Below, piece by piece: positions 21,791 to 32,060 of a stretch of 64,000 nucleotides of DNA (its first letter is position 1; each line of letters opens with the position of its first letter). Source of the DNA: Corbicula japonica (taxonomy: Eukaryota > Mollusca > Bivalvia > Venerida > Cyrenidae); NCBI GenBank assembly GCA_038501625.1, contig JAZAYU010000181.1, positions 558,001 through 622,000 on the forward strand, read 5' to 3'. A program made the position numbers and the translations under genes. The notes below the pieces were generated by a model, which made no database searches, was not told the origin of the DNA, and saw nothing but the letters and a program-made list of their open reading frames with translations.

Positions 21791-21890
21791 CCCTTAACTC
21801 CATACATACACATTCATAGGGTGGGTTAACAGTTTAGATCCAGATCAATTTTCACATTCATGCCATCTGATCAGGATGTACACTGTTCAC
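21791..21890. repeat. Family A left half
   Basis: TTAA at 21787-21790, then CCCTTAACTCCATACATACA and a hairpin-one core, truncated after CACTGTTCACTTGATT. It sits only 100 bp upstream of the giant exon's acceptor. Confidence 0.65.
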
Positions 21891-22527
21891 TTGATTATGG
21901 GTAATTGGTAGACAATTAATACAGTTTACATGTGATTCAACAACTTTGAACTTATTGCGTATACCCTAAGTTTAATTTTTTTTCAGTGAGTGTTTCTTAT
22001 GTAAAGAATATCAGTGTATCAAAACTTTTAGCCGAATAACAATATTTTTTTAAATTTTATTTCTCCATCATGTGACTGCCAAGTTATAGGTAACGTTCTA
22101 CAGTTATTTTCAAGAAAAAACTTTATTTCTGGGCGAAACAAAGAATGTTACTCATTGCACTTCATAACTTCAACTGCAACACTTTAAATACATAGATATA
22201 AATCATTTCAATTTCATAACTCACATCCAAAACACATAAAGGTTGGAAATGTCTGGTAATAGATAGTATTTATCTAAGGAATCATCAGTGAGATGTACAT
22301 AAAGGCAGTGCTATCTCAGAAAAAAACACACCTTATCATCTTGCTACCTGTGTAAGAAATATTTTTCTGAGAGAAGTCATCAATTTTGTTTGTTTTTATT
22401 TTTGTAATGTTTTCACACTTGTCTGAGTTTGTTAAGTAAACTTTTAATCAATGTGCATTTTTTAATACTTTAAAGAAAATACTGCATCACTAAAGTTAAT
22501 GTGAGGACTCATTCTCACCACTTCAAG
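21891..22527. other. Probable intron, nothing recognised
   Basis: AT-rich; no exon, RNA gene or repeat family seen. Confidence 0.4.
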
Positions 22528-22950
22528 CCTTTCCTATAAATACCGGTATATGCATTTTTACACATGTGCAACCAGTGTAGATCCAGATCAGCTGGCACAT
22601 CCGTGCAGTCTGATCAGGATCTGCACTGGTCGCATTTTGATCAGACATAACCTAATGACACATCTTGATCTACAATGTTCTCCCACACAATAAAGGTTTG
22701 TATATGGATGAAAGAGTTGAGTGTTATATGTATTAAAATGCTTTAGGTACCAAGTTTTTAGGTACCAGAAATGTTTACTAAAATCCTTGTCAGCCATAAC
22801 ATAGTCATGGTGGCAATTTTACCCTTTATTCAATACATACATGTACACGTTTTTACACCTGTGTGACTGCAGTGTAGATCAAGATCACATGACACATCTG
22901 TGCTGTCTGATCTGGATCTGCACTGATCGCATCTTGATCAGAAATACTAA
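22528..22950 (+). repeat. Two partial family A copies
   Basis: 22528-22716 has hairpin one intact (CCAGTGTAGATCCAGATCAG to CTGATCAGGATCTGCACTGG) and a collapsed hairpin two. 22821-22950 keeps only the left part. A GTACCAAGTTTTTAGGTACC duplication lies between them. Confidence 0.7.
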
Positions 22951-23870
22951 AATCCCCTTGGCAACCTGTATGTAGTCAACACTTATCCAACGTGAAAAAA
23001 TTGAACTGTAACGAGTTAAAATATCATAATACTTTTTCAAAAGTTCTTAAATGCTTTAGTGTGGAGTGACTGCAAAAGAATGTGTTTTTCCGTTGTGTCA
23101 GTAACTTTCTTTTATCTTTTGCACACAAACAATAAACAGCTTAGTTATAATGCAATGCATGAAATGAATACTTTCAATCCTTTGATTTCCTGAATAGTCA
23201 CCAGGTAAATGTGAATCTGCCAAGCTCAGACAAATGCACTACATTTATTTCATGAAGTGAAAGCAAAGTTTTAATTTAAATGGATTATGAAAGTTAATGA
23301 CTAACTAAACCTTGTTGCATTAAATCTCTAAAATGAACTTTCTGCCATAAAAAAGAATCCAATCAGCATGGCACTGTCTTATGATGAAAACAATCCATCC
23401 ATTTACATTTAATTTTTAATTGAAAAAAAAAGATAAATGTAATTACTACAACACAAATCACCATTTTACACAGAAATGTTCATGTATAAATTATGTATAA
23501 ATAAATTTCAAACAACCTAAATCTTTAAAGTAACAACAACATAAATATAAAGTTAAACATTCACCTAGCTTAGTTTTTATCCCAATTTGTTTCCGAAATG
23601 TGTACCACAAATGACGAAACTGTACCATAAATCCCACCACAAATCCCACCAGTAACCTCAGTGGCGATTATGTTTTCACCTTAGGGAAACAATGCCTACT
23701 GACTTTCAGAGTCAGTGTTTTAGGATGATACACTTCTGCAGATTATCTGCATATCTCACATACAACCTTGGTTTACAACTCAGGCTGGAAGAGGGCCAAC
23801 ACAGCCTGCAATTCTAATTATCAATATTTCATAAATCAAGTGCTAATTCCTCCAAGAGTACAAGGTTATA
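22951..23870. other. Probable intron, nothing recognised
   Basis: AT-rich; local repetition of CCACAAATCCCACCA near 23625-23655, otherwise featureless. Confidence 0.4.
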
Positions 23871-24146
23871 AAATTGTCAGAAACCAAAATAAAATCTCAA
23901 GCTTTCCAATTGGTCAGTTCTGAAACCATTCACATTATCAACCAATCAGATTGCAAAGATCTAAGACTGGTTTCCAAGCTCAGGTATGTATTTCATAAAT
24001 CAAGTGGGTAACTTCTATACAATAATTCAAGGTAATAAACCAGTCTCAAATCTCAAGCATTGGTCAGTTACGAAACCATTCACAATAATAAACCAATCGG
24101 ATGGCAGAGATCTGAGATTGGTTTTAAAGGTCTGTTTTAAAACTTT
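23871..24146. repeat. Two diverged family C copies in direct repeat
   Basis: 23871-23983 and about 24029-24146 both read CAAGGTTATAAAAT-like, CAAATCTCAAGC, ACGAAACCATTCACA, ACCAATC(A/G)GAT and AGACTGGTTT. They share an unusual centre (GAAACCATTCACATTATC) not found in other copies, so the pair was probably duplicated together with its flank ATAAATCAAGTG. Confidence 0.6.
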
Positions 24147-24504
24147 GCAGCATAGGTGTTGACTGTTGAAAGGTTTTGAGCCAGCTCCTTCAAAATATCC
24201 TCTTCTCTCGGAGGAATTTATTTTATGATCAGGGCATAAACAGTATAATTATAGTCCAATTTTATGCATTGAGCAACAAACATACTTTTGTTTTCATGGA
24301 CAACATTGCGGATAATTTACTTATTCAACTATTTCTCATAATGGTTTACCTGATAGTTTACATGGTGACATTATTAGCATTTAGGAATATAAAAAACAAA
24401 GGATTTGTCCAAAAGGTCAGTCAGCTAATGAGTCACAATAGACCCTGTTGTTTGCACATAATCCCATGTATATTGATATTTTCATGAATCTGTTTTTACT
24501 TTAA

Positions 24505-24815
24505 CCTGTTACTCCAGGATCATATACAGGTTTTATCATGTGTGCAAGCAGTGTAGATCTCGATCAGCCAGCACATCTGTGCCAGCTGATCTAGATCTAC
24601 ACTGGTCACTTCCTGATCAGAAATAACCTAATGAACTGCAGCGAACAGTGCAGATCCTGATGAGAATGCACAGATATGCTGACAGATCTGGATCTACACT
24701 GGTCACTTCCTGATCAGAAATAACCTAATGAACTGCAGCGAACAGTGCAGATCCTGATGAGAATGCACAGATATGCTGACAGATCTGGATCTTCACTGTT
24801 CAACCATGCCATAAA
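24505..24815 (+). repeat. Family A element with internal 100-bp tandem duplication
   Basis: TTAA at 24501-24504. The segment from CTGGTCACTTCCTGATCAGA through AGATCTGGATCT is present twice in tandem with almost no differences (about 24600-24693 and 24699-24792), so hairpin two and the linker are doubled. Confidence 0.75.
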
Positions 24816-24902
24816 AGTTGTTATGATAAACAACTATGATTTATACAAATGGCATTGTTAGCATCCAAAAATTTAGGATCGACTTTTTATAATTATCATT
24901 AG

Positions 24903-24903
<1 letters not shown>

Positions 24904-24958
<55 letters not shown>

Positions 24959-25008
24959 TAATAATAATAATTATTATTATTATTATTATAATTATTATTA
25001 TAATAATA
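24904..25008. repeat. AAT/ATT trinucleotide microsatellite
   Basis: Runs of (TAA)n followed by (TTA)n, so half of it is an inverted repeat. The run is interrupted at 25009 by a transposon and resumes at 26050-26084. Confidence 0.95.
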
Positions 25009-26049
25009 CAGTGGAATCGCGATAACTCGAAACCCGATAACTCGAAATGACGGTTTAACTCGAAGTCGGCCGCCGGTCCCGTCAATTTTCTTTATATATT
25101 CAACTAAAAAAAGTTGCGATAACTCGAAACGCGATAATTCGAAATTCGCGATATCTCGAACATATTAATAAGTCCCTTGAATAGGAATTAAGAATAATTT
25201 AATCGCGATAACTCGAAGTACATTTACTGACACGGTTTTTCACACCTCCCGCGAGGTTGTTCGAAGTATTTTGTTTATTGCCAACTTGTCAACAAGAGTT
25301 GTTAGTGGCACGTCATTGTAATGATATGAGTGTGAAGCAAACAATAAGAGTGATTTGTCTCAAATTAGTGTAAAGCAAACATTTGGAGTTGTTAACTTTT
25401 CTTTCTAGAAAACGTCCTTTAATTTTCTGAATTATGTATTCTACAGCTTGTATCAATCAGTAAACGACAGTTCGCATACGGCATAACGAAAAATAATAAA
25501 GTTATTAATACATTTTTCCGAGTAATCCAGCGAAGGGCCCGGGTAACTGGGAGGATACCTGGATCGGAAAACAACTAATCTTTCTATTTCTATTGTAGCA
25601 TGTCATGATCTGTTGTTGCTCTTAAATAAATGTGTACTGGTTGTTTTTATTCATAATTTATTGTGAATATGTCTGCATGTAGGTCGTAACGCTATTGTGT
25701 GTATTTGAATGATGATGCGCTGTATACATGTATGTCTCGTGTTGGCACAATGATATTTGTTAACATTTGTTAAAATGTTGTTTCTTCGTCGATCTTTTTG
25801 TATATAATCATGTAAATAAAACTGAGTAATAAAAGAATTTAAAACATAATTATCTTGTTTTATTGAGCAAACTTTACGACAAACATTTGTTACGTACGTA
25901 CCGTATGGTGTCGTAATAGTTGCACGTCGTTACTTTCTAAATACTCGCATGGTATTCTGGAAAAGTCAAAGTCGCGATAACTCGAAGTTCGCGATAACTC
26001 GAAGTAAATCGTCGGTCCCTTGGGACTTCGAGTTATCGCAATTCGACTG
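25009..26049. mobile_element. Tigger/pogo-like DNA transposon, non-autonomous, 1041 bp
   Basis: Ends CAGTGGAATCGCGATAACTC and the inverse GAGTTATCGCAATTCGACTG form 24-bp inverted repeats flanked by TA (25007-25008, 26050-26051) inside an AAT microsatellite. CGATAACTCGAA motifs recur six or more times near both ends. No long open frame remains. The CAGT...ACTG ends, TA duplication and CGATAACTCGAA motif match what I know of pogo/Tigger elements. Confidence 0.85.
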
Positions 26050-26085
26050 TATAATAATAATAATAATAATTATTATTATTATTCA

Positions 26086-27049
26086 GGATAGGTCAGCGCC
26101 ACCCCATAAACAATGACAGGACAGCACTACCCTGTCCAGGACTGGTAAGCACCGCCCTGTTTTGTCAGAAAATCTAATTATATCTGTTCACTTACATTAC
26201 TCAAACTGCTGCATGGATTCTGATGAACTGCTATCACAAAATACATCCTAAATAAATTGCAAATGATTCTCCAAATTCCAACAGCAGAAGTTTTACATCA
26301 CCTCAGGAAATACATTCTTGATTTGTAATCACTCTTATAAATTCCAAATTACAAAACACATTTAAATTCCATTTACTCATCACATGCTTCTAATCTTCAA
26401 AACTGCTTAGAAGAATATTTCAAAATGCAAAATTACTATTAAGTTCGACATAAAACATTTGCATATTTTCTCACAGAAAAAATTCTGGTTTAAACAATCC
26501 ACAAAACCATCTTGCATTTTCATTTGCAATAATAAATCAACATCCATTTAAAACAACATTTGGTTTTACTCCATTCTACTGATTTTTTTCTCCATTTGTT
26601 CAAAGTTTTCTTATTAAAATTGAATTCAATTTGTATTTTACAACTGAGCATTTGATTATTATCAATTAATTTTTTTGTAAGAAAAATCAATCGATCCCTT
26701 TCAAATGATGAACAAAACCGCCTGTGAAATACTGACATGAAAATTCATCATTCTTTGTTCTTTAAAAATGAATACAAAACATATTCATGGAATTTATATA
26801 AACAAATGTTGACATTCATTCATAACTGTATGTTTTGCTCAGCGTGAATTATTTAAATAAGTTTAGTAATTCTGAATGATCTATTTTGTAACTTTATAAT
26901 AGTATCAAACCTATCTGTAAATAATTTGATATTCTGATTGAAGATCTATTTAGATGAACTCTGCCACTGAATAATGCATTTGTAAATAACAAAAACAAAT
27001 CACGAATAATCAATGAAAAGTCAACTACGTTAGTAAGGTGCTCATTTAA
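26086..27049. other. Probable intron, nothing firmly recognised
   Basis: The first 70 bp have GC-rich repetition (CACCGCCCTG / CACTACCCTGTCC). The rest is AT-rich. A 55-bp stretch, AATGCATTTGTAAATAACAA and following, at 26970-27025 recurs at 27302-27357, bracketing a family A copy. Confidence 0.5.
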
Positions 27050-27280
27050 CCCTTCCCTCCATAAATACACATTTTTGTGCATATGGACCAGTGTAGATCA
27101 AGATCAGCCGGCACATCCGTGCCATCTGATCAGGATCTGCACTGGTCCCATTATGGTTAGAAATAACCTAACAAATCAAAAGCGAACAGTTTAGATCCTG
27201 ATCAAATGGCACAGATGTGCCGGTTGATCTGGATCTAAACTGGTTGTCCATGCAATAAAGGTGTATCTATGGAGGAAAGG
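27050..27280 (+). repeat. Family A element, forward
   Basis: TTAA at 27046-27049, GGAGGAAAGG at the right. Both hairpins and the AGAAATAACCTAACAAATCA linker are intact. It lies between two copies of AATGCATTTGTAAATAACAA, consistent with a larger local duplication or the repeat's own mobilisation. Confidence 0.85.
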
Positions 27281-27463
27281 TTTAGTTGAACTCCACGATT
27301 AATGCATTTGTAAATAACAAAAACAAATCACGAATAATCAATGAAAAGTCAAGTACAAAAATAAGGTGCTGATTTAATTGTCCTTTTGGGGTTCAGTGAT
27401 TGTCCAATGAAAAATTTCAAAAGTCTAACCCCAGCAAATATTAATTATTGCATGTGTTTTTAA

Positions 27464-27694
27464 CCCTTTCCTCCATAGATACACCTTTATTGCATGAAAA
27501 CAGTGTAGATTTAGATCAGCTGGCACATTTATGCCGTCTGATCAGGATCTGCACTGTTCGCTTTTTTATTCATTAGGTTATTTCTGACCAAAATGCGACC
27601 AGTACAGATCCTGATCAGACGGCATGGATGTGCCAGCTGATCTGAATCTACACTGGTTGCACATGCATTAAATGCATATTTATGGAGGAAAGGG
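27464..27694 (-). repeat. Family A element, reverse, TTAA both sides
   Basis: TTAA at 27460-27463 and immediately after AAGGG at 27695-27698. The linker TTCATTAGGTTATTTCTGAC is inverse. This is a near-consensus copy. Confidence 0.9.
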
Positions 27695-27765
27695 TTAAAC
27701 TTTATTTATTGTCATTACCGTAAGACCACATGAGTGATGTCTCCAGAAGAGTGTTAGTCATTTCA

Positions 27766-27930
27766 ACGTTAGACTCCTCCATATGTATTACACATTTGTG
27801 CAACCAGTGTAGATCCAGATCACCTGGCACATCCATGCCATCTTATCTTCATCTTCACTGATTGCAGTTTGGTCAGAAATATACTAACAGGTGTGCTGGC
27901 TGATCTAGATCTACACTGTTTGCCCACACA
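27766..27930. repeat. Diverged family A copy
   Basis: CTCCTCCATATGTATTACAC, AGTGTAGATCCAGATCACCT and GATCTAGATCTACACTGTTT remain; hairpin two is partly deleted. Confidence 0.6.
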
Positions 27931-27965
27931 CTGCAATTCCTAAATCATTTCCCAGGTTCTTCTCA

Positions 27966-28353
27966 CACTTTACTCCACATTTATATTTTTTTGAATGTGC
28001 AACCATTGTAGATCCAGATCAGATGGCATTTCCCTGTCATCTGATCTAGATCTTGACTGTTTACCTATTGGTCAGAAATAACCTAACATTATAAAATTGA
28101 AGTGTAGATGCTGATTAGATGACACAGAGCTGATGTGCTCGCTGATCTGTGCCCAAGGTTATAAAGCTGAGCATGGAAACCAGTCTCAAATCTCAAGCAT
28201 ATGATTGGCTGAAATGGCGACCAGTCGCCATTTCAGCCAATCAGATGCTTGAGATTTGAGACTGGTTTCCAAACTCAGCTTCATAACCTTCAACCCTGAT
28301 CTGACTCTACACTGTTGGCTCATGCCATAAAGTTGTATATATGGAGGAAAAGG
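27966..28353. repeat. Family A element split by a family C insertion
   Basis: The left part, 27966-28149, and right part, 28296-28353, form one family A copy (ends ACTTTACTCCACAT and ATGGAGGAAAAGG). They are separated by a complete family C element with CTGATCTG on both sides of the insertion. Confidence 0.8.
28150..28295. mobile_element. Family C element nested in family A, 8-bp target duplication
   Basis: A 146-bp palindrome from TGCCCAAGGTTATAAAGC to CATAACCTTCAACC, with CTGATCTG at 28142-28149 and 28296-28303. Paired CCAAT boxes surround GGCGACCAGTCGCC. This is the clearest evidence that family C transposes. Confidence 0.85.
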
Positions 28354-28529
28354 ATTGAGTCATAACAATAGACAGGTAACAATAAACTGAGAGTTTTATG
28401 ATACAGAATATTTACCAACAGAAAGAAACAGACCACTCAAGTGTTTGTTACAGATAAAAACCCTCAGGTAATTGACTGTAAAAATCTAATAATTCTGAGT
28501 GTTTTACTCAGCAGGACAACTCTTGATGA

Positions 28530-28675
28530 ATATGCAATGAGTGAAGATCCAGATCAGCCTGCCCATCCATGCAGTCTGATCTGGATCTACACTGTATGCA
28601 TCTTGGTCAGAAATAATCTAATGTTTCCAGAAGTGATCAGTGTAAATTCTGATCATACAGCACAAATATGTGATG
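28530..28675 (+). repeat. Diverged family A fragment
   Basis: AGTGAAGATCCAGATCAGCC, GTCTGATCTGGATCTACACT and GGTCAGAAATAATCTAATG are preserved; both outer ends are lost. Confidence 0.6.
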
Positions 28676-28721
28676 GAAAATTGAAGCAGGAGTAAACTGT
28701 CTTTGGTAAATTATCATCAAG

Positions 28722-29400
28722 AATTGAAATGGGAGACAACTGCAGATGGTGAGAAATGGGAGACAACTGCCCATGGTGAGAAATGGGAGACAACTGCAGA
28801 TGGCGAGAAATGGGAGACAACTGCCCATGGTGAGAAATGGGAGACAACTGTCCATGGTGAGAAATGGGAGACAACTGCCCATGGTGAGAAATGGGAGACA
28901 ACTGCCCATGGTGAGAAATGGGAGACAACTGCCCATGGTGAGAAATGGGAGATAACTGCCCATGGTGAGAAATGGGAGACAACTGCCCATAGTGAGAAAT
29001 GGGAGACAACTGCAGATGGTGAGAAATGGGAGACAACTGCAGATGGTGAGAAATGGGAGACAACTGCCCATGGTGAGAAATGGGAGACAACTGCAGATGG
29101 CGAGAAATGGGAGACAACTGCCCATGGTGAGAAATGGGAGACAACTGCCCATGGTGAGAAATGGGAGACAACTGCCCATGGTGAGAAATGGGAGACAACT
29201 GCCCATGGTGAGAAATGGGAGACAACTGCCCATGGTGAGAAATGGGAGACAACTGCCCATGGTGAGAAATGGGAGACAACTGCCCATGGTGAGAAATGGG
29301 AGACAACTGCAGATGGTGAGAAATGGGAGACAACTGCAGATGGTGAGAAATGGGAGACAACTGCCCATGGTGAGAAATGGGAGACAACTGTCCATATAAG
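28722..29400. repeat. 27-bp minisatellite, 25 units with 11-unit higher-order pattern
   Basis: Unit GAGAAATGGGAGACAACTGC plus CCATGGT or AGATGGT. In one plus-strand frame it would read GEKWETTAH or GEKWETTAD. The order of the two variants repeats with an 11-unit period over most of the array. Because 27 is a multiple of three, five of six frames are open, so the long ORFs here are not evidence of a gene. The core GGGAGACAACTG is a motif scattered singly elsewhere in the window. Confidence 0.95.
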
Positions 29401-29640
29401 GAAATGGAAGACAACTGCCCTTGTTTAAACATTATGGAGAATTGAAATGGGAGACAACTGCCTTGGTTAAACATTATGGAGAATTGAAATGGGAGACAAC
29501 TGCCTTGGTTAAACATTAGGAAGAACTGAAATGGGAGACAACTGCATTTGGTAAAACATCATGGAGAATAGAAATGGGAGACAAGTGCTCTTGAAAACTG
29601 CCATGGGAGACAACTGCCCATAAAATAACTGGGTAACATT
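29401..29640. repeat. Longer-period satellite units adjoining the minisatellite
   Basis: About five units of roughly 45-55 bp, AAACATTATGGAGAATTGAA then ATGGGAGACAACTGCC, decaying to the right. They share the GGGAGACAACTG core with the 27-bp array and may be its ancestral form. Confidence 0.8.
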
Positions 29641-29751
29641 GAAGTGGTGAAAACTGTAAAGATTATGGATGATGATTGAGAGTGACAGACATTTAAAAAA
29701 AGATTATGGTTATCATTACCAATTTTATAGTTAGTGCTACTTCAATTTAAA

Positions 29752-29960
29752 CCCTTTCCTCCATATATATTTATTTTTACACAAGTGTGATCAGCCGTGC
29801 CGTCTGATCAGGATCTGAACTGGTCACATTTTGGTCAGAAATAACCTAATGAATCAAAAAGCAAACAGTTTAGATCCTGATCAGACGGCACAGATGTGCC
29901 GTCTGATCTGGATCTAAACGGTTCGCCCATGCAATAAAGGTATGTCTATGGAGGAAAGGG
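29752..29960 (+). repeat. Family A element, part of hairpin one deleted
   Basis: TTAA at 29747-29750 and 29961-29964. The left arm of hairpin one is missing. Hairpin two (GCAAACAGTTTAGATCCTGA to CTGGATCTAAACGGTTCGCC) is intact. Confidence 0.85.
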
Positions 29961-29964
29961 TTAA

Positions 29965-30728
29965 TTGCAAAATGGAAACAGTCTGAAGAAAGACTTTTCA
30001 TCTAGCCAAGCCAAGATGTGTGTAAATATTACCAGATGAAACTAACCAATATATTGCCGGCCTAATATCAAAACCTCATGTCAACCAAAATTTCAATACA
30101 GAAAACATGCACGAAATCAGTCAAAATCTATGTCAATGGGAAGGTTCAATATAGTCATGTGTTGACATATCATTTTCTAATTGGTAGATATTTTAAGTTC
30201 AAAACCTCCTACTAGTTTTGAAATTTAAGGCAGACAATATTGAGGTAATTTTGAAAACCAGACTTTGATCATGTCTACCACACTTCTCCATTCACCAGAT
30301 TCACTCTCAGCCTTTAGGATTATCTAACAATCGAACCAGATAATCTTCTTAATTTCTTAATAGACTTTGAGTTCCACAAGATAAAGTAAATTGTATGACT
30401 CATCCAATGTTTTAGGATGCTTTACAAACAAACCAAACTTTAATGGAATTAGATGCAAACCCTGGATTGCTTTTCACTAATCTCTTCATCGTAACATTAG
30501 TGCAAACACAGCATAACATTGGCCATGGATCAAAACCTTGCATCGACCAAAGTTGATTTTTTGCAGGGAATACAGAAAAAACTAGCACATAATCTGTCAA
30601 AATCTGGCACATCTATACCAATTGGAAATGTTCAAGATAGTCATATGTTGAAATAACTTATTTGGATTGGTAGATATTTCATAAGTTCAAAACCTCATAC
30701 AAGGTTTTGATAGTAGGACAACAATAAG
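29965..30728. other. Probable intron with an internal direct repeat
   Basis: AT-rich. A 100-bp theme recurs at about 30068-30250 and 30530-30720 (AAAACCTCAT, TGTCAAC/CATCGACCAAA, CAATATAGTCATGTGTTGA / CAAGATAGTCATATGTTGA, TTGGTAGATATTT, AGTTCAAAACCTC). It is an old duplication or two copies of an unnamed repeat. Confidence 0.55.
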
Positions 30729-30730
30729 TA

Positions 30731-30913
30731 CCGTCATTGTTCGAATATAAGCCGCACTCATGTATATGCCGCACTGCCCCCCAAACCTGATGGAACAGAT
30801 GAAAATGGCTTAATGAAGTGTATAAGCAGCGAAACCTGTGCATTAGCCGCACCCATAACTTTTTACCGCCGAATTCTGGGGAAAAAGTGCGGCTTATATT
30901 CAAACAACGACGG
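30731..30913. mobile_element. TA-flanked MITE (CCGTCATTGTT family), copy 2
   Basis: Same 25-bp terminal inverted repeats and interior as 2380-2563, 183 bp, flanked by TA. Identity to copy 1 looks to be about 90% by eye. Confidence 0.85.
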
Positions 30914-30951
30914 TACATGTACCATTAAAATAAGGAGTTCTACTTTATTTA

Positions 30952-31187
30952 CGCTTTCCTCCATAAATACGTGTTTTTACGCATGTGTGGCCAGTGAAGA
31001 TTTATCAGATCAGCCAGCATATCTGTGCTGTCTGATCAGGATCTGCACTGGTCACATTTTAGTAAAAAATAACCTAATGAATCAAAAAGCAAACAGTGCA
31101 GATCCTGATTAGACAGCACGGATGTGCCAGCTGATCTGGATCTACACTGTTCACCTACGCAATAAAGGTGTTTCTATGGAGGAAAGG
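30952..31187 (+). repeat. Family A element, forward
   Basis: Full length from CTTTCCTCCATAAATACG to GGAGGAAAGG. Hairpins and the AAATAACCTAATGAATCAAA linker are intact. Confidence 0.85.
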
Positions 31188-31254
31188 CTAAATTGCTCTA
31201 AGATGATGTCATGTTTTTAAAGCAACAAATACACTGATGATTCAGACTACACTT

Positions 31255-31395
31255 CAGCACAGGGGTTCAGTAGGGTTTCTTGAACCCCATTTTTGGGCAG
31301 CAGTATTTAATTCCATTTGGATTTTGGCCAAAAAGTTTTTAAATGAAGACAGATCCAAACAAACCCCTTTCCTGGAATTCTTGCATCCATCTCGG
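31255..31395. repeat. Family E fragment
   Basis: CAGGGGTTCAGTAGGGTTTC...TTGAACCCC and AACAAACCCCTTTCCTGGAA match the theme at 7535-7670 and 61030-61145. Confidence 0.45.
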
Positions 31396-31420
31396 ATTAC
31401 AGTAACTGTTCAATGTGGAT

Positions 31421-31605
31421 AACTCTTTACTCCATGCGATATGGCTGTTATCCCATGGGCGAAACGTGTAGTTCCAGATTAGCTGGCACATGGATTGTCA
31501 ATGCTGTCTAATCAGGATCTACACTTTTCCCTTTTAGATTAACAGATTATTTCTGACCAAAAAGCAACTGGTGTAGATCCATATCAGATGGCATGGATTT
31601 TCCAC
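31421..31605. repeat. Family A copy, ATGGGATATGG subfamily, truncated
   Basis: CTCTTTACTCCATGCGATAT opens it; AATCAGGATCTACACTTTTC and GTGTAGATCCATATCAGATG follow; the right end is lost near the GC-rich patch. Confidence 0.65.
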
Positions 31606-31689
31606 TCAGTGAGTGGTAAAACAGGAGTGGAAATAGAAAGAGGATAGAGTGGGATCAGTGCCCAAGGTTATAAAAACAAAAATCCACTT

Positions 31690-32060
31690 CACAATCGCTA
31701 TGAACACTGCTGCAGATTACTATTTTGAACTGTTACGTCACGTTTTCAATGAATGGGATGCTTGTGTATTACAACAAAGGCGCCATAAACTTCAAACGTC
31801 GCGTGCCGCTCTAATAAATCGATCAAAGAATTTTTCCGTCTACAGCCCGAAAATCATGAAATTAATCTGTTAGAAGGTTGTCAGATATCGCCGACAAGAA
31901 ATTATGTTGTAAGGAAGGAATGAACTGGGGGTCGGGAGAGTTATATGCGCTGAACACGGGGACCGGAAGTCGCAGCTCGTCAGGACCGGAAGTCGCTGTT
32001 CGTGTGAACCGGAAGTCGGGGAATAGTCAATTTTGGCGCCAATGTCCGACTGGAAATTTG
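31690..32060. promoter_or_regulatory. CpG-rich promoter-like patch with ETS, E2F and CRE motifs
   Basis: ACCGGAAGT, a textbook ETS/GABP site, occurs at 31962, 31985 and 32008, exactly 23 bp apart. TTTTGGCGCC (E2F-type) lies at 32031-32040 and TTACGTCA (CRE-type) at 31733-31740. CpG density is visibly higher than in the flanks. A 225-bp plus-strand open frame (31649-31873) overlaps but starts inside a family C fragment, so I do not call it a gene. The patch could be a promoter for the minus-strand gene or for an unseen transcript. Confidence 0.5.

Noticed and set aside
24873..25085. Poly-isoleucine open frame
   Set aside because: It is a translation of the AAT microsatellite running into the Tigger-like element.
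28637..29516. Open frames of 241-287 codons on both strands across the 27-bp array
   Set aside because: The repeat unit is a multiple of three with few stops, so five frames stay open. No splice sites, start context or non-repetitive sequence supports a gene.
31649..31873. Plus-strand 74-codon frame at the promoter-like patch
   Set aside because: It begins inside a family C remnant and lacks exon boundaries; its length is within chance.
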